NCBI GenBank assembly: GCA_051006995.1
Contig: JBPCSQ010000015.1
Location: 1 to 64,000 of the forward strand
From: JAIQGF01 sp051006995
GTDB taxonomy: Bacteria > Acidobacteriota > Terriglobia > Terriglobales > Acidobacteriaceae
Direction of reading: 5' to 3'
Length of the DNA stretch: 64,000 nucleotides
Under the pieces are notes generated by a model. The model saw nothing but the letters and a program-made list of their open reading frames with translations, was not told where the DNA came from and did no database searches. A program made the translations under genes and the position numbers. Of the stretch, positions 31,856 through 41,041 are shown one piece after another (the stretch's first letter is position 1; the number at the start of each line of letters is the position of its first letter).

Positions 31856-32959
31856 TCAGTCCGCCGCGGCGGCGTTTTCCTGCTTGCGGTCCGCGGGTGC
31901 GATCTGTACGAGATCGCCGGCGGGAGCGGATGCAGCCAAATCGCGTTCCCAGCGCAGCGCCTCGCGAACGCCGGGGCGGAAGTTCGCGGCGAACTTGCCG
32001 ATGCGCACTGAACTACGGACAAGATGCCCGACGGTAAGCGGGCCGGCGAGCTTGCGATGGCCGATCCAGTGCAGCGCGGAGCTGATGGCGCATCCGCACT
32101 TGCTGCAGTCCGGATCGCCTCCAAAAATGCAGGGCTCGACACGGGTACGCAGATCGGCGGTGTAATTCACCGACATCTTGGAAAAAATGCAATCGTCCGG
32201 ATTGCGGGGCGGCGCCAGCAGCGTGCGCGCGATGCCCTCGTTGAAAAGAAACTTGGGGTAGCGGCGGCGCAGGTCCGGTACTTCGCGGATGATTCGTTCA
32301 TAATGTTCCGGACGAAGCATCTCCGCCGAATCCTCGCCGCGCTGCGGGGAATAGGTGCTGACCCAGATGAAGTTCACTTCCGGCCGCTCGCTCCAGTAGC
32401 GGACGTATTCCTCGACATAGCCATCGCGCTCCAGCATGGGCCGGGTGAGGGTCCAGTGGACGTTGACCTCGCAGCCGTCAATGTTGCGCAGGATGCGCTC
32501 GTAGGTGGCGGGCTTGCGGCGGACATCGTGGTGTTCAGGAAGGCCGTCCACGGAGATGGTGACCCGGAAATCCTTGAATTTCATCCAGTGCTTCGGGACC
32601 GGGATGACGCCGCTGGTCACCAGCATGACAAAAGCGCCCAGCGCGGTGATGCGCGGGATGATCGCCTCCAATTCACGGTGGCGCATCATAGGCTCGCCGC
32701 CGACCAGGGAGACATGGAGCGGGCGATAGCGGCGCACCAGGTCCACCACGCGTTCGACCAGTTCATCTCCCTTGAAATCGCTGAGGTCGCGCAAGTTCTT
32801 GTCGCCGCCGAGATGACCTTCGCCGTAGGCGTAACAGCCCGGGCAGGTCAACGGGCACTCGCGCGTGATCTCGATGGACATCAAGGGGGAGCGGCCGGTC
32901 AGGATGCCACCCCAGCCTTTCAAAAGGTGGATCGCTCGGAGGCTGCTTTTCTTCTTCAT
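31856..32959 (-). CDS. Radical SAM protein with C-terminal Cys cluster (SPASM-like)
   Basis: 367 residues. The [4Fe-4S] cluster motif is CPLTCPGC with C35, C39 and C42, followed by GGEPMMRHRE, which binds S-adenosylmethionine. The C-terminal third has another Cys cluster (CIFSKMSV, then EPCIFGGDPDCSKCGC), as in SPASM-type enzymes that carry extra iron-sulfur clusters and often modify peptides or proteins. The substrate is unknown. GGAG lies 10 bases before the ATG at 32959. The N-terminal basic/Trp-rich piece (HLLKGWGGILTGRSPL) may be a membrane contact. Its neighbours give no clear clue. Confidence 0.87.
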   Translation of the reverse strand: MKKKSSLRAIHLLKGWGGILTGRSPLMSIEITRECPLTCPGCYAYGEGHLGGDKNLRDLSDFKGDELVERVVDLVRRYRPLHVSLVGGEPMMRHRELEAIIPRITALGAFVMLVTSGVIPVPKHWMKFKDFRVTISVDGLPEHHDVRRKPATYERILRNIDGCEVNVHWTLTRPMLERDGYVEEYVRYWSERPEVNFIWVSTYSPQRGEDSAEMLRPEHYERIIREVPDLRRRYPKFLFNEGIARTLLAPPRNPDDCIFSKMSVNYTADLRTRVEPCIFGGDPDCSKCGCAISSALHWIGHRKLAGPLTVGHLVRSSVRIGKFAANFRPGVREALRWERDLAASAPAGDLVQIAPADRKQENAAAAD

Positions 32960-33035
32960 GGAATAGCGAACTCCTTCGCTTTCGCGTGGCCGGTTGCGTG
33001 AGAAGTGTCCCGAGGAGCGACGAACGAAGGGGCGC

Positions 33036-33305
33036 CTAGCAGAGCAGCGCACAGGCTACGCCGGGAGCAGCACCGCGGTCAATGCCAGGGATAAACCGGA
33101 ACAACAAAGCCTGGCCGGGCATCGAGCACAGCCGCCGCAACATCACCGCAGTTTCCCAAACCAGCGCCAACATGCCGAGCAGCCACAGGACAACTTGCTG
33201 GGAACGCAGCGCGGTGAGAGGCAAATCAACGTAGGGCGACACTACGATGACGAGGATCAAAGCGACGAGAACAATTCCGACCGTGGTGCGGAGCACTGCC
33301 CACAT
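33036..33305 (-). CDS. Small two-pass membrane protein
   Basis: 89 residues with two hydrophobic helices (about 5-25 and 37-55: VLRTTVGIVLVALILVIVV and VVLWLLGMLALVWETAVM), then a short tail with Cys and Pro. I do not recognise a family. It lies between the radical SAM gene and the LolA-like gene on the same strand. Confidence 0.6.
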   Translation of the reverse strand: MWAVLRTTVGIVLVALILVIVVSPYVDLPLTALRSQQVVLWLLGMLALVWETAVMLRRLCSMPGQALLFRFIPGIDRGAAPGVACALLC

Positions 33306-33384
33306 TGTATGTCATTAGACGTAACCGTCTGCAGGGCGGTTGTTTTTTTGCAGAATCTCCACTGCGATTGGCGCGTCCCAACGC

Positions 33385-34200
33385 TCAGTGTTGCATGGCG
33401 CCGAGGACAGCGTCCGGGTGTGGACGTTTGCGCGCCGGCCTGGCAGAGGCGGAGCCCGAGGTTGTGCCTTGAAGGAAACGGTCGGGGGCAATCACCTGCG
33501 CCACGGTGGAGCCTGCCTGGATGCTGAGAGCGCGCTCGGTCAGGGTATGAGGGCCGAAGATTCGCATATCGGCCACGGCCTTGCTGGCGGTGTGCAGCCA
33601 CATGCCTCCGGCGCTGCCGAAATCGAGGGTCACTTCCACGGTCTTGATCCACCACGACGGCGACTTCGCCAATGTCCCCTGCACGCGACGGATGAGGAAC
33701 GTCTTCTGATCCACCCAAGCGCGGCCAACGACCAGGTTCTTCTCTTTGCGCTTAGGTTGGAGGCTGAGCAGGAAGCAAGCATTGCCGTCGAGGACCTGCT
33801 CGCCGGCATAGGTGAAATCGTAATTCTGGCGATCCACCGAGCCGGGCGAGTCGCCGGAGGCGGTGGCCTTCACGTCGTGTTCCAGGATGTTGCGGACAAT
33901 GCCTTCGCCGCGCGAACTGCCAACGGCTTGCAGGATCCTGAACTCTTTTTGACGAGGCGGCACGAAGGAAATTTCGGCAGTGACCTGGGAGCTCGGTTTC
34001 TCATCGTGCTCGCCGATCATCGAGTAATGCCGTGTAATGACGTAGGAGCGGTAATTTTCCCGGTTCTGCTGCGTCGCCTGCTCCATGCGTTCCACGATGG
34101 TATGCAGGTCGGGAGCAGCTTGCCTGGTTACCTGGGCCGGGGCTGCTAAAGCGGCAGCGAGTACGAAAAGTAGGTAAAAAGTTACCGTGTTCCTGAGCAC
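33385..34200 (-). CDS. LolA-like outer-membrane lipoprotein-sorting domain protein
   Basis: 271 residues with a signal peptide (FYLLFVLAAALAAPAQ). The mature part starts VERMEQATQQNRENYRSYVITRHY and contains beta-strand blocks (YAGEQVLDGNACFLLSLQPKR, GRAWVDQKTFLIRRVQGT) as in the LolA/LolB fold. It lacks features that would tie it to the classical Lol pathway, so an unknown lipid- or protein-binding role is as likely. C-terminal basic, Pro-rich tail. It is divergent to nothing and follows the GT4 gene on the same strand. Confidence 0.75.
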   Translation of the reverse strand: MLRNTVTFYLLFVLAAALAAPAQVTRQAAPDLHTIVERMEQATQQNRENYRSYVITRHYSMIGEHDEKPSSQVTAEISFVPPRQKEFRILQAVGSSRGEGIVRNILEHDVKATASGDSPGSVDRQNYDFTYAGEQVLDGNACFLLSLQPKRKEKNLVVGRAWVDQKTFLIRRVQGTLAKSPSWWIKTVEVTLDFGSAGGMWLHTASKAVADMRIFGPHTLTERALSIQAGSTVAQVIAPDRFLQGTTSGSASARPARKRPHPDAVLGAMQH

Positions 34201-34269
34201 TGGGTCCCCGAATCTCTGTACGACAATTAGTTAGAAGCAAGTTAACGGCCAACCGAGGGCACCAAAAAG

Positions 34270-34333
34270 CGAGTACCTGAAAATAAAGAGGAGCAACCCT
34301 CAAAGGCTGTACCTGAGTACCTGGCACCTGAGT
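34270..34333. repeat. gagtacctg word repeat
   Basis: gcgagtacctgaaaataaag, later tacctgagtacctggcacctgag. It iterates gagtacctg and ggcacctg, similar to the aagtgcc/ggcactt family. Confidence 0.6.
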
Positions 34334-34352
34334 AAGAGCAGCGTTGGCCGGA

Positions 34353-35522
34353 CTAGGCGGGACGGGCAGGCTGTTGGGCAAGGACGGCGGGTTCGGAGGC
34401 CACCTCGCGATAGACGTCGAGGATGCGTTGCACCGACGCTTCCCAGGAGAAGCGCTGTGCCTGCTCGTATCCGCGCTGCTTCAGCTTCTCGCGCAGGGCC
34501 TGGTCGAGCAGCACGCGCTGCAGCGCGCGGCGAATCTCGAAGACGTTTTCAGGATTCACCAGCACGGCGGCGTTGCCGACGACTTCGGGCAGCGATGAAG
34601 TATTGGAAGTCACCACCGGCGTGCCATGCGCCATGGCTTCCAGCGGTGGCAAGCCGAAGCCTTCATAGAGTGAGGGAAAGACGAAAACCTTGGCGACGTC
34701 GTAGAAGATTCTCAGCACTTCAATCGGAACGAAGCCGAGGAAGCGAACGTCATTCTGCACACCACTGCGGATGACGGAGCGGCGCAGGTCGGGATGGCGC
34801 GAGACCTCGTCGCCGATGATGATGAGCTTCAGGTCCGTCAACTTCCCTTCTTTTACCAGTTCGCCTTTGAGCGCGGAAAACGCTTCGATAATCCGCACAA
34901 CGTTCTTATGGGGGCTGATGCGGCCGGCGTAAAGGATGAAGGGGTAGTTGCACTGGTAGCGCTCGGCAATGAGTTCGCGATCGGCGTCGCTGGCATGGCC
35001 CTGGCGGAAACGCTCGTCGAGCGCGTTGTAGATGACCTCGATCTGTGGGCTGGGAATCTGGAAGAGGCGCTCGATATCCATCTTGGTGAAATGGGAGACC
35101 GCCAGGATGCGCGCGGCGCGGCTGAGCACGCGATGTGTCATGTAGCGATGAGCGGCGCGGCGCACGCCGGAGCCGTTGTGGGCGCGATACATGAAGTCGA
35201 GCAGGTCGTGCACGGTCACGATGTAGCGGCACGGAAGGTAGAGCGGCGTCCAGAACAGGTGCGGGATGTGGACCACGTCGCACTGAAGATGGCGGAGCAC
35301 CTGCGGCAGGGCGACGTAGCTGCGCGGTGAATGCTCCTCGTAGGTAAAAGGAACAATGCGGAAGTTGGGCGGGAGCTTGCCGATTTCCCGGGCGCGATCG
35401 CGGCTGCCGATCAGGAAATATTCGTTTTGCGTATCCAGGCGGCCCAGAGTGCGGACGACGTTGCGGATGTACGTGCCAACGCCGAAATCGCGGATTGGGC
35501 GGATGTCGATGGCGACGCGCAC
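34353..35522 (-). CDS. GT4 family glycosyltransferase
   Basis: 389 residues of GT-B fold. N-terminal domain begins MRVAIDIRPIRDFGVGTYIRN, whose Gly-rich loop is typical of GT4 enzymes. The C-terminal nucleotide-sugar site has FILYAGRISPHKNVVRIIEAF and FVFPSLYEGFGLPPLEAMAHG (the EX7E motif). A mannosyl- or similar sugar transferase acting on surface glycans is likely. No wzx/wzy genes are nearby. Probably leads its own operon with the LolA-like gene downstream. Confidence 0.92.
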   Translation of the reverse strand: MRVAIDIRPIRDFGVGTYIRNVVRTLGRLDTQNEYFLIGSRDRAREIGKLPPNFRIVPFTYEEHSPRSYVALPQVLRHLQCDVVHIPHLFWTPLYLPCRYIVTVHDLLDFMYRAHNGSGVRRAAHRYMTHRVLSRAARILAVSHFTKMDIERLFQIPSPQIEVIYNALDERFRQGHASDADRELIAERYQCNYPFILYAGRISPHKNVVRIIEAFSALKGELVKEGKLTDLKLIIIGDEVSRHPDLRRSVIRSGVQNDVRFLGFVPIEVLRIFYDVAKVFVFPSLYEGFGLPPLEAMAHGTPVVTSNTSSLPEVVGNAAVLVNPENVFEIRRALQRVLLDQALREKLKQRGYEQAQRFSWEASVQRILDVYREVASEPAVLAQQPARPA

Positions 35523-35569
35523 AGGGCTATAGTAGCGAGTCCCGCGTCCCGAGTTACGAGAAAAATTCC

Positions 35570-37129
35570 CTACTGGTCTTCGCCGGACTTTTCTTTGTCG
35601 TCGGAGGCGCCCTTTTCAAGCTCCTGGCCGAGGTCGCCAAAGGGCCAGATACCGAAGGCCTTTAGCATCTTGTCCTGTTTCTTTTCGACCAGCATTTTCG
35701 CGGTTTTCTCCGCCGGCCACGGCGTCGCCAGACGTTCGGGGCGGGAGGCAATCCAGTACGAAGTCAGCGCCACCAAGGTGGCGTCGCGGGTGAGCAGGTC
35801 AGGCTGGACATGATCCAAGGTGTCCACCGAAGAGTGGTGCGTGTACTTATACTCCGGCGAATCCTGGCCCATGTTGATGCCGGGCAGTCCGGCAAGGATG
35901 AAAGGACCCGCGTCGGTACCGAAAACCGCGCGGTCATTCACTTTCAAGTCGCCAAAAGCTTTGACTGAGTCGGCGAATTTCTCGACCACCGGAATGAGGT
36001 CCTTGTGGCCGCCGAGATTCAGGCTCACGACCGGACCCTGGCCGTTGTCGAGGATAACGGCGCCGAGATGATTTGCGATTTCGTTCTGGTGAGCCTTGGT
36101 GTAGGCCAGTGATCCGAGCAGGCCTTGCTCCTCGCCGGTGAAAAGCACGAAGCGAATGGTGCGCCTGGGCTTAAAGCCGCTGGCCTTAATGGCCTCGGCA
36201 GCGCCTAAGGTTGTGGCGACGCCGCAGCCGTCGTCGGTGGCACCCTGCGCCAAGTCCCACGAATCGAGGTGGCCACCGACCACAACCACCTGCTCGGGAT
36301 ACTCGCTGCCGCGAATCTCGCCGACCACGTTGGCGGTCTCGACGGGGCCGCTGGTGACCTGGTTCTGGACGTTCATCTTCAGGCGCACCGTTTTGTGCTG
36401 ATCAAGAAAACGCTCCAGCTGGGATTGGTCCTCGGCAGTCATGCTGACGACGGGGATGTCGAAATAGGTATCGAAACCCATGGCGCCGGTATGCGTCAGG
36501 TTCATGCCGGTGGCATGGGAGCCGCCCTGCCCGCCTATGATGGCGAGAGCGTGAGCCGCCCAGGCCTGCTTCAGAAACTTGCTGTACTTGGCGAAGGTCA
36601 ACATCGCGTCCTTGGGTTCTTCGCCCTTCTTGACGATGATCAGGATCTTGCCAGCCCAGCTCGCCGCGTTGTCCCGAACCTCTCCGGCAAGGTCGTTGAT
36701 GTTCACGGGAACCACTTCGGCCGTGACGCCATTTTTCGGCGTGGAACCGACCCAACCCATGGAAACGATATTCAGATTGCGGTGGATGGGCTCCACCAGC
36801 TCGGCCGTGGCAGAGCCGCGGGTCCAGCCGCGCGAAAGCATCCACTTCTCGGCGCGCACGTTCTCCAGGCCGATGGCCTTCATCTTCGCTACGCCCCAGT
36901 CAATGGCGCGCGCCGCTTCCGGAGAGCCGGTAACGCGGCCGCCGATGGTGTCGGACAGCTCTTCCAGATCGTCGTAGGGATGAGCGTCAATCATGCCGTG
37001 TCCGGCAATGGCGACCAGAGCCGCCTGCGTGCCATCCGCGTCGGGGCCGGTGGGCGAAGGTGGTTCGGCGGCTACGCCCAAGGCAGTAAGCGCAAGAAGG
37101 CACACGAGCAAGACGAAAAGGCGACGCAT
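35570..37129 (-). CDS. Secreted M28-family zinc aminopeptidase with PA domain
   Basis: 519 residues. Signal peptide at 1-21 (LFVLLVCLLALTALGVAA-EP). The catalytic M28 domain shows GGHLDSWDLAQGATDDGCG (His/Asp metal ligands), FTGEEQGLLGS (catalytic and metal Glu) and HHSSVDTLDHV (last His ligand). The segment about 120-260 between the halves is a PA-type domain. Periplasmic aminopeptidase or carboxypeptidase Q-like activity is expected. ATG at 37127-37129 has GGGGAG upstream; an ATG 5 codons earlier is less likely. Acidic Lys/Glu tail at the end (KGASDDKEKSGEDQ). Confidence 0.93.
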   Translation of the reverse strand: MRRLFVLLVCLLALTALGVAAEPPSPTGPDADGTQAALVAIAGHGMIDAHPYDDLEELSDTIGGRVTGSPEAARAIDWGVAKMKAIGLENVRAEKWMLSRGWTRGSATAELVEPIHRNLNIVSMGWVGSTPKNGVTAEVVPVNINDLAGEVRDNAASWAGKILIIVKKGEEPKDAMLTFAKYSKFLKQAWAAHALAIIGGQGGSHATGMNLTHTGAMGFDTYFDIPVVSMTAEDQSQLERFLDQHKTVRLKMNVQNQVTSGPVETANVVGEIRGSEYPEQVVVVGGHLDSWDLAQGATDDGCGVATTLGAAEAIKASGFKPRRTIRFVLFTGEEQGLLGSLAYTKAHQNEIANHLGAVILDNGQGPVVSLNLGGHKDLIPVVEKFADSVKAFGDLKVNDRAVFGTDAGPFILAGLPGINMGQDSPEYKYTHHSSVDTLDHVQPDLLTRDATLVALTSYWIASRPERLATPWPAEKTAKMLVEKKQDKMLKAFGIWPFGDLGQELEKGASDDKEKSGEDQ

Positions 37130-37357
37130 AGATGAGCTCCCCACAAGAAAAGCGGAAGGTAAACTGCCACTAATTTAACACTACGAGAATGCGCTCACCG
37201 GGGTTCCCGAATTTCGCTCGGGCGGCTGTGCATGTCATTCGTTCCAACTGATCCGCGCGCACCGCGTGCAGCCCATCGGTGCGGATCCAGGGGAGATCAC
37301 CGCTCGGTTCAGCGACCCGGGAGGAAACGTGGTCGGGCTATACCAGCAGCCACAATG

Positions 37358-37385
37358 AAAAAGGCCCGGCCGTGGGCGGCCGGGC
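37358..37385 (-). terminator. Probable glyA terminator, a copy of a dispersed repeat
   Basis: Stem gcccggcc (37364-37371) with ggccgggc (37378-37385) and, on the minus strand, five T. It is 17 bases after the glyA stop. The same hairpin with flank ctacatcg is inserted in mnmG at 9041-9070, so the element is mobile or repeated and has been put to use here as a terminator. Confidence 0.75.
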
Positions 37386-37402
37386 TACATCGTCGAGAAG
37401 TG

Positions 37403-38728
37403 CTATCTCGCGCCAGCTTTTTCCTTGGCCATAGCGCGGGCGCGACGCTCCGGATACAGCGGGAACGCCTCGCACAGTTGCAGCACATCGCGCTTGATGC
37501 GCGTCAGCAATTGTGCGTCGGCGCGATTGTTGAGCGCCTGCGCGATCCAGTGGCCGATCTGGCGCATCTCGTTCTCACGCATGCCGCGGGTGGTGAGCGC
37601 CGGTGAGCCCAGGCGGATACCACTGGGTTTCATCGGCGGATTGGTGTCGAACGGTATGGCGTTCTTGTTGACGGTGATGCCGGCCTCGCCGAGCGCTTTT
37701 TCGGCTTCGCTGCCCAGCATGCCCTTGCTGAACACGTCCACCAGCATGAGGTGGGTATCGGTGCCGCCGGAGATGATGCGGAAGCCCTCGTCGCTCAGCG
37801 TCTGCGCCAGTGCCTTGGCATTGGCGACGATCTGGCGAGCGTAATCCTTAAAGTCCGGCTGCATCGCTTCCTCAAAGCAGACCGCTTTGGCGGCGACCAT
37901 GTGCACCAGCGGGCCACCCTGGTCGCCGGGGAACACGGTCTTATCAATCGCGGCGGCGAGATCTACATCCTTGTCGCCAATTCGCGCCATCTTCTGACAG
38001 AGGATCATGCCGGCGCGCGGGCCGCGCAGGGTCTTGTGCGTGGTCGAGGTAACGATCTGGGCGTGCGGCACGGGCGAGGGATGGACGCCGCCGGCAACCA
38101 GGCCGGCGAAGTGCGCCATGTCCACCAGGTAGAGGGCGCCGACCTTGTCGGCAATCTGGCGCATGCGCGCGAAATCAATGATGCGCGGGTAGGCGGAGCC
38201 GCCGCCGATGATCAGCTTGGGACGGTTTTCTTCCGCGAGCTTTTCCAGTGCGTCATAGTCAATCGTCTCCGTTTCCTTGGTCACGCCGTAGGGGACGATC
38301 TTGTAAGTCTTGCCGGAAAAATTCAGGTGATGGCCGTGGGTAAGATGGCCGCCATGCGCGAGGTTCAGGCCGAGCACCGTATCGCCGGGCTGAATGACGG
38401 CGGCGTAGGCCTCCATGTTGGCCGACGAGCCGGAGTGCGGCTGCACGTTGGCATGATCGGCACCGAAGAGCTTCTTGGCGCGCTCACGTGCCAGGGTCTC
38501 CACCACGTCGGTGAACTCGCAGCCGCCGTAGTAGCGCTTGCCGGGATAGCCCTCGGCGTACTTGTTGGTGAACAGCGATCCCATGGCTTCGAGCACGGCT
38601 TCGCTGACGAAGTTCTCGCTGGCGATCAGTTCCAAGCCTTCGTGTTGGCGGCGTTCTTCGTTGGCGATGGCGGTGGCAACATCGGGATCCACTTCGAAAA
38701 GAGGGCGGGACATGCGATTGGAGTTCAT
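37403..38728 (-). CDS. glyA: Serine hydroxymethyltransferase
   Basis: 441-residue PLP enzyme that exchanges serine and glycine with tetrahydrofolate. Signature blocks: ELIASENFVSEAVLEAMGS, NKYAEGYPGKRYYGGC and the PLP lysine in TSTTHKTLRGPR (K232). Length is slightly above the usual 415-430 owing to short N- and C-terminal additions. Upstream on the same strand are the GNAT and rpiB genes; an rpiB-glyA linkage is common in many bacteria. An ATG 5 codons later (MSRPLF) is an alternative start. Confidence 0.97.
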   Translation of the reverse strand: MNSNRMSRPLFEVDPDVATAIANEERRQHEGLELIASENFVSEAVLEAMGSLFTNKYAEGYPGKRYYGGCEFTDVVETLARERAKKLFGADHANVQPHSGSSANMEAYAAVIQPGDTVLGLNLAHGGHLTHGHHLNFSGKTYKIVPYGVTKETETIDYDALEKLAEENRPKLIIGGGSAYPRIIDFARMRQIADKVGALYLVDMAHFAGLVAGGVHPSPVPHAQIVTSTTHKTLRGPRAGMILCQKMARIGDKDVDLAAAIDKTVFPGDQGGPLVHMVAAKAVCFEEAMQPDFKDYARQIVANAKALAQTLSDEGFRIISGGTDTHLMLVDVFSKGMLGSEAEKALGEAGITVNKNAIPFDTNPPMKPSGIRLGSPALTTRGMRENEMRQIGHWIAQALNNRADAQLLTRIKRDVLQLCEAFPLYPERRARAMAKEKAGAR

Positions 38729-38730
38729 AG

Positions 38731-38764
38731 GAAGCTCTCAGCTATCAGCCGTCAGCCTTCAGCC
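38731..38764. repeat. agctatcagccgtcagcc word repeat
   Basis: agctctcagctatcagccgt then cagccttcagccg, between glyA and the GNAT gene. Same word family as 1133-1281, 42160-42200 and 49826-49882. Confidence 0.65.
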
Positions 38765-38818
38765 GATAACGAACCGGAAAGAATACTCCGCCAAACAACG
38801 GTATCCAAGAAGAACGCG

Positions 38819-39292
38819 TCACCCGCGTTTGTACATTCCCGGATCGAAAATCTCCATGTAAGTCGCGGGATCGGCGAGCGCTCTGAAGCCCATCTTCGCG
38901 TAGATGCGCTGGTCGTGGGTGTAGAGCATCCAGCGGCGCAGGCCCTGCAATGCCGGGTGCTGCTGGATGGTCTGCATCAGCCATTTGCCGAGACCGCGTC
39001 CGCGGTGCGACTCCTCGATGTAGTCGTCGAGAATGAAGGCGAAGGTGGCGTAGTCAGTCACAACACGGGCGAAGCCGATCTGCCGGTCGCCTTCGTAAAC
39101 CCCGAAATTCAGAGAATTCCGGATGGCGAGCGCGAGCGCTTCGCGCGGGATTCCGTCGGTCTCCCAGCCCGGCCAGTTCGATAAAAATTTATGAATAGCG
39201 TTGAGATCGAGGCGCGCGGGATCGGTGCTGATGACGTATGCGCCGTTGACCTGTTCAAAAAATCCTTGCTGAGGACGTGCTTGCGTTGCCAT
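38819..39292 (-). CDS. GNAT family acetyltransferase
   Basis: 157 residues. The acetyl-CoA loop is EESHRGRGLGKWLMQ (R/Q-x-x-G-x-G/A), preceded by the central strand ATFAFILDDYIEE and followed by RRWMLYTHDQRIYAKMGFR, the pattern of small-molecule or protein N-acetyltransferases. ATG at 39292 with GGAGG just upstream. It lies between rpiB and glyA on the same strand; substrate unknown. Confidence 0.9.
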   Translation of the reverse strand: MATQARPQQGFFEQVNGAYVISTDPARLDLNAIHKFLSNWPGWETDGIPREALALAIRNSLNFGVYEGDRQIGFARVVTDYATFAFILDDYIEESHRGRGLGKWLMQTIQQHPALQGLRRWMLYTHDQRIYAKMGFRALADPATYMEIFDPGMYKRG

Positions 39293-39307
39293 GAGCACCT
39301 CCAAGAA

Positions 39308-39402
39308 GCCTGTCGGTCGGTCAGTCTATCAGTCACATTCCAAAAGCCCGACTGCGAGACTGATCGACTGACAGACCGATTGACCGATAGACCTCCGTCC
39401 GT
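39308..39402. repeat. gatcgactgac/gtcagtc word-iterating inverted repeat
   Basis: ggtcggtcagtctatcagtc in the left part and gactgatcgactgacagacc and gattgaccgatagacc in the right. The arms are imperfect inverted copies. It fills the gap between the GNAT gene and rpiB, reaching the rpiB stop. Confidence 0.75.
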
Positions 39403-39870
39403 TCAGCCGCGTTGATCTGCGGCGATTTTTTCTTCCTTCTCGATCTCGGTGATCTTATCCACACGCCGCTGGTGCCGGCCTCCGGCGAACTTGGTGCGCA
39501 GCCAGGTATCAATGATGCTGTGCGCCTCCTCGTCGGTGAGGGTGCGCGCGCCAAGAGTGAGCACGTTGGCGTCATTGTGCTCGCGGCTCATCTGCGCTTC
39601 ATAAACGCCGTGTACGTTAGCCGCGCGAACGCCCGGGACTTTATTCGCGGCGATGGACATGCCAATTCCGCTGCCGCAAACCAGGATGCCGCGGTCCACT
39701 TTCTTCCCGGCGACCTCTTCACCGACCTTGCGAGCGAAGTCGGGATAATCCACGGAATCGTTCGAGAGGGTGCCTTTGTCGTCCACCTGCACCCCCTGCT
39801 CGGTGAGCCACTGCTTAACTTTTTCCTTCAAGGAGAAGCCGGCATGGTCGGCGCCGAGTGCGATCTTCAT
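39403..39870 (-). CDS. rpiB: Ribose-5-phosphate isomerase B
   Basis: 155 residues. Interconverts ribose-5-phosphate and ribulose-5-phosphate. The N-terminus MKIALGADHAGFSLKEKVK and the active-site block ILVCGSGIGMSIAANKVPG (base C65) are diagnostic, and the SREHNDANVLTLGART region follows. The basic/acidic tail after residue 140 is a normal variable end. Sits upstream of GNAT and glyA on the same strand. Confidence 0.96.
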   Translation of the reverse strand: MKIALGADHAGFSLKEKVKQWLTEQGVQVDDKGTLSNDSVDYPDFARKVGEEVAGKKVDRGILVCGSGIGMSIAANKVPGVRAANVHGVYEAQMSREHNDANVLTLGARTLTDEEAHSIIDTWLRTKFAGGRHQRRVDKITEIEKEEKIAADQRG

Positions 39871-40028
39871 GGGAGTTATTGTAGCCCCGAGCCGCGAGCC
39901 GCGAGTACCACGTTTTGGAGAGGTGCTGCAGGGGTAGGGCTCGCATCAAGGGGCTTGCGGCTGCTACATCTTGCCGAGTATCCGATTTCGTCACATAATT
40001 GCGCCCCTCGGACAGAAAAGGAGCAGCC

Positions 40029-40835
40029 ATGGCCACGCCCGTCGCACCCGCCGCGCAACCGCAGCAACAGGGTTTCAAGTTCATCAAGTTCGACACCACC
40101 ACGTTCGCCGCTCGCATCACGCTGAATTACCCGCCCTACAACGTGCTGACGGTGCCGATGATGGTGGAACTGGCGGAGGCGATCGAGAGCCTGAACGGCC
40201 GCGCCGATATCAAGTGCATCGTGCTCGACTCGTCGCAGAAGACGTTTTCGGCCGGTATCTCGGTGGAGGACTCGCGGCCGGAACGCGTTTTCCAGACGCT
40301 GGATGCGTTCAACCGCGTCTTCCAGTCCATCGGAGAGATTTCCAAACCGCTGATCGTGATTGTGAACGGACCGGCAATCGGCGCGGGGTCGGAACTGGTG
40401 GCGTTCGGCGACATGGTGATTGCCACCACCAACGCGCGCTTCGCACAGCCGGAGGTGAAGATGGGGATATTCCCGCCGTTCGCGGCCATCATGCTGCCGG
40501 CGCTGATTGGGCCGAAGAAGACCTACGAGCTGATCCTGACCGGCAACCCGCTCACGGCGGAAGAGGCGCTGGCGATGCGCTTTGTCAACAAAGTCGTGCC
40601 GGAGGCTGAACTGGCGAAAACCGTGAATGACGTACTGGCGCGCATCGGAGAATTCAGCGGGCCAGTGCTGGAAATGACGAAAAAAGTCATCAGCAGCTCG
40701 CTGGGCAAGCCTGTGTATGAGGCGATGAAGGAGTCGCAAGACATCTACCTCAACCAGCTCTATGCGCTGGAGGATGTGGCCGAAGGCCTGCGCGCGGTAG
40801 TGGAGAAGAGAAAGCCGGTGTGGAAGAACAAATAG
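40029..40835 (+). CDS. Enoyl-CoA hydratase/isomerase (crotonase) family protein
   Basis: 268 residues. Crotonase fold with two oxyanion-hole segments, TFSAGISVED and NGPAIGAGSELVAFGD, and one likely catalytic Glu in FAQPEVKMGI. The second Glu of classical hydratases is not evident (FPPFAAIM in its place). LNYPPYNVLTVPMM resembles the dienoyl-CoA hydratase group of aromatic-degradation pathways, so the exact reaction is open. ATG at 40029 has AAAAGGAG 6 bases upstream; a strong hairpin follows the stop. Confidence 0.88.
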   Translation: MATPVAPAAQPQQQGFKFIKFDTTTFAARITLNYPPYNVLTVPMMVELAEAIESLNGRADIKCIVLDSSQKTFSAGISVEDSRPERVFQTLDAFNRVFQSIGEISKPLIVIVNGPAIGAGSELVAFGDMVIATTNARFAQPEVKMGIFPPFAAIMLPALIGPKKTYELILTGNPLTAEEALAMRFVNKVVPEAELAKTVNDVLARIGEFSGPVLEMTKKVISSSLGKPVYEAMKESQDIYLNQLYALEDVAEGLRAVVEKRKPVWKNK

Positions 40836-40881
40836 CTGCTAGACGCCGGTCTCCAGCACAAGCTAAGAAAACAAAGAGAAA

Positions 40882-40908
40882 AAAGCGCGTCGTGAGACGC
40901 GCTTTTTT
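40882..40908 (+). terminator. Terminator after the crotonase gene
   Basis: aaagcgcgtc-gtga-gacgcgcttt followed by ttt; an A run precedes it, so it can also work for the minus strand. 46 bases after the stop. Confidence 0.92.
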
Positions 40909-41041
40909 CTTGCTCTGGGGGAAGGTACGCAGGAAGCGGACCCGAAGGACCGTTGTCCTGATGCGCAGCAGACTAAGGAAAAACGTACTCTGGTTCAGCA
41001 GAATTCTTGTCGTAGCACCAGGGAACTAGGTGGCGGGCACT

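Noticed and set aside
31353..32959. Radical SAM gene as hopanoid HpnH
   Set aside because: Its cluster motif and flanks do not match HpnH, although it is near an HpnI-like gene.
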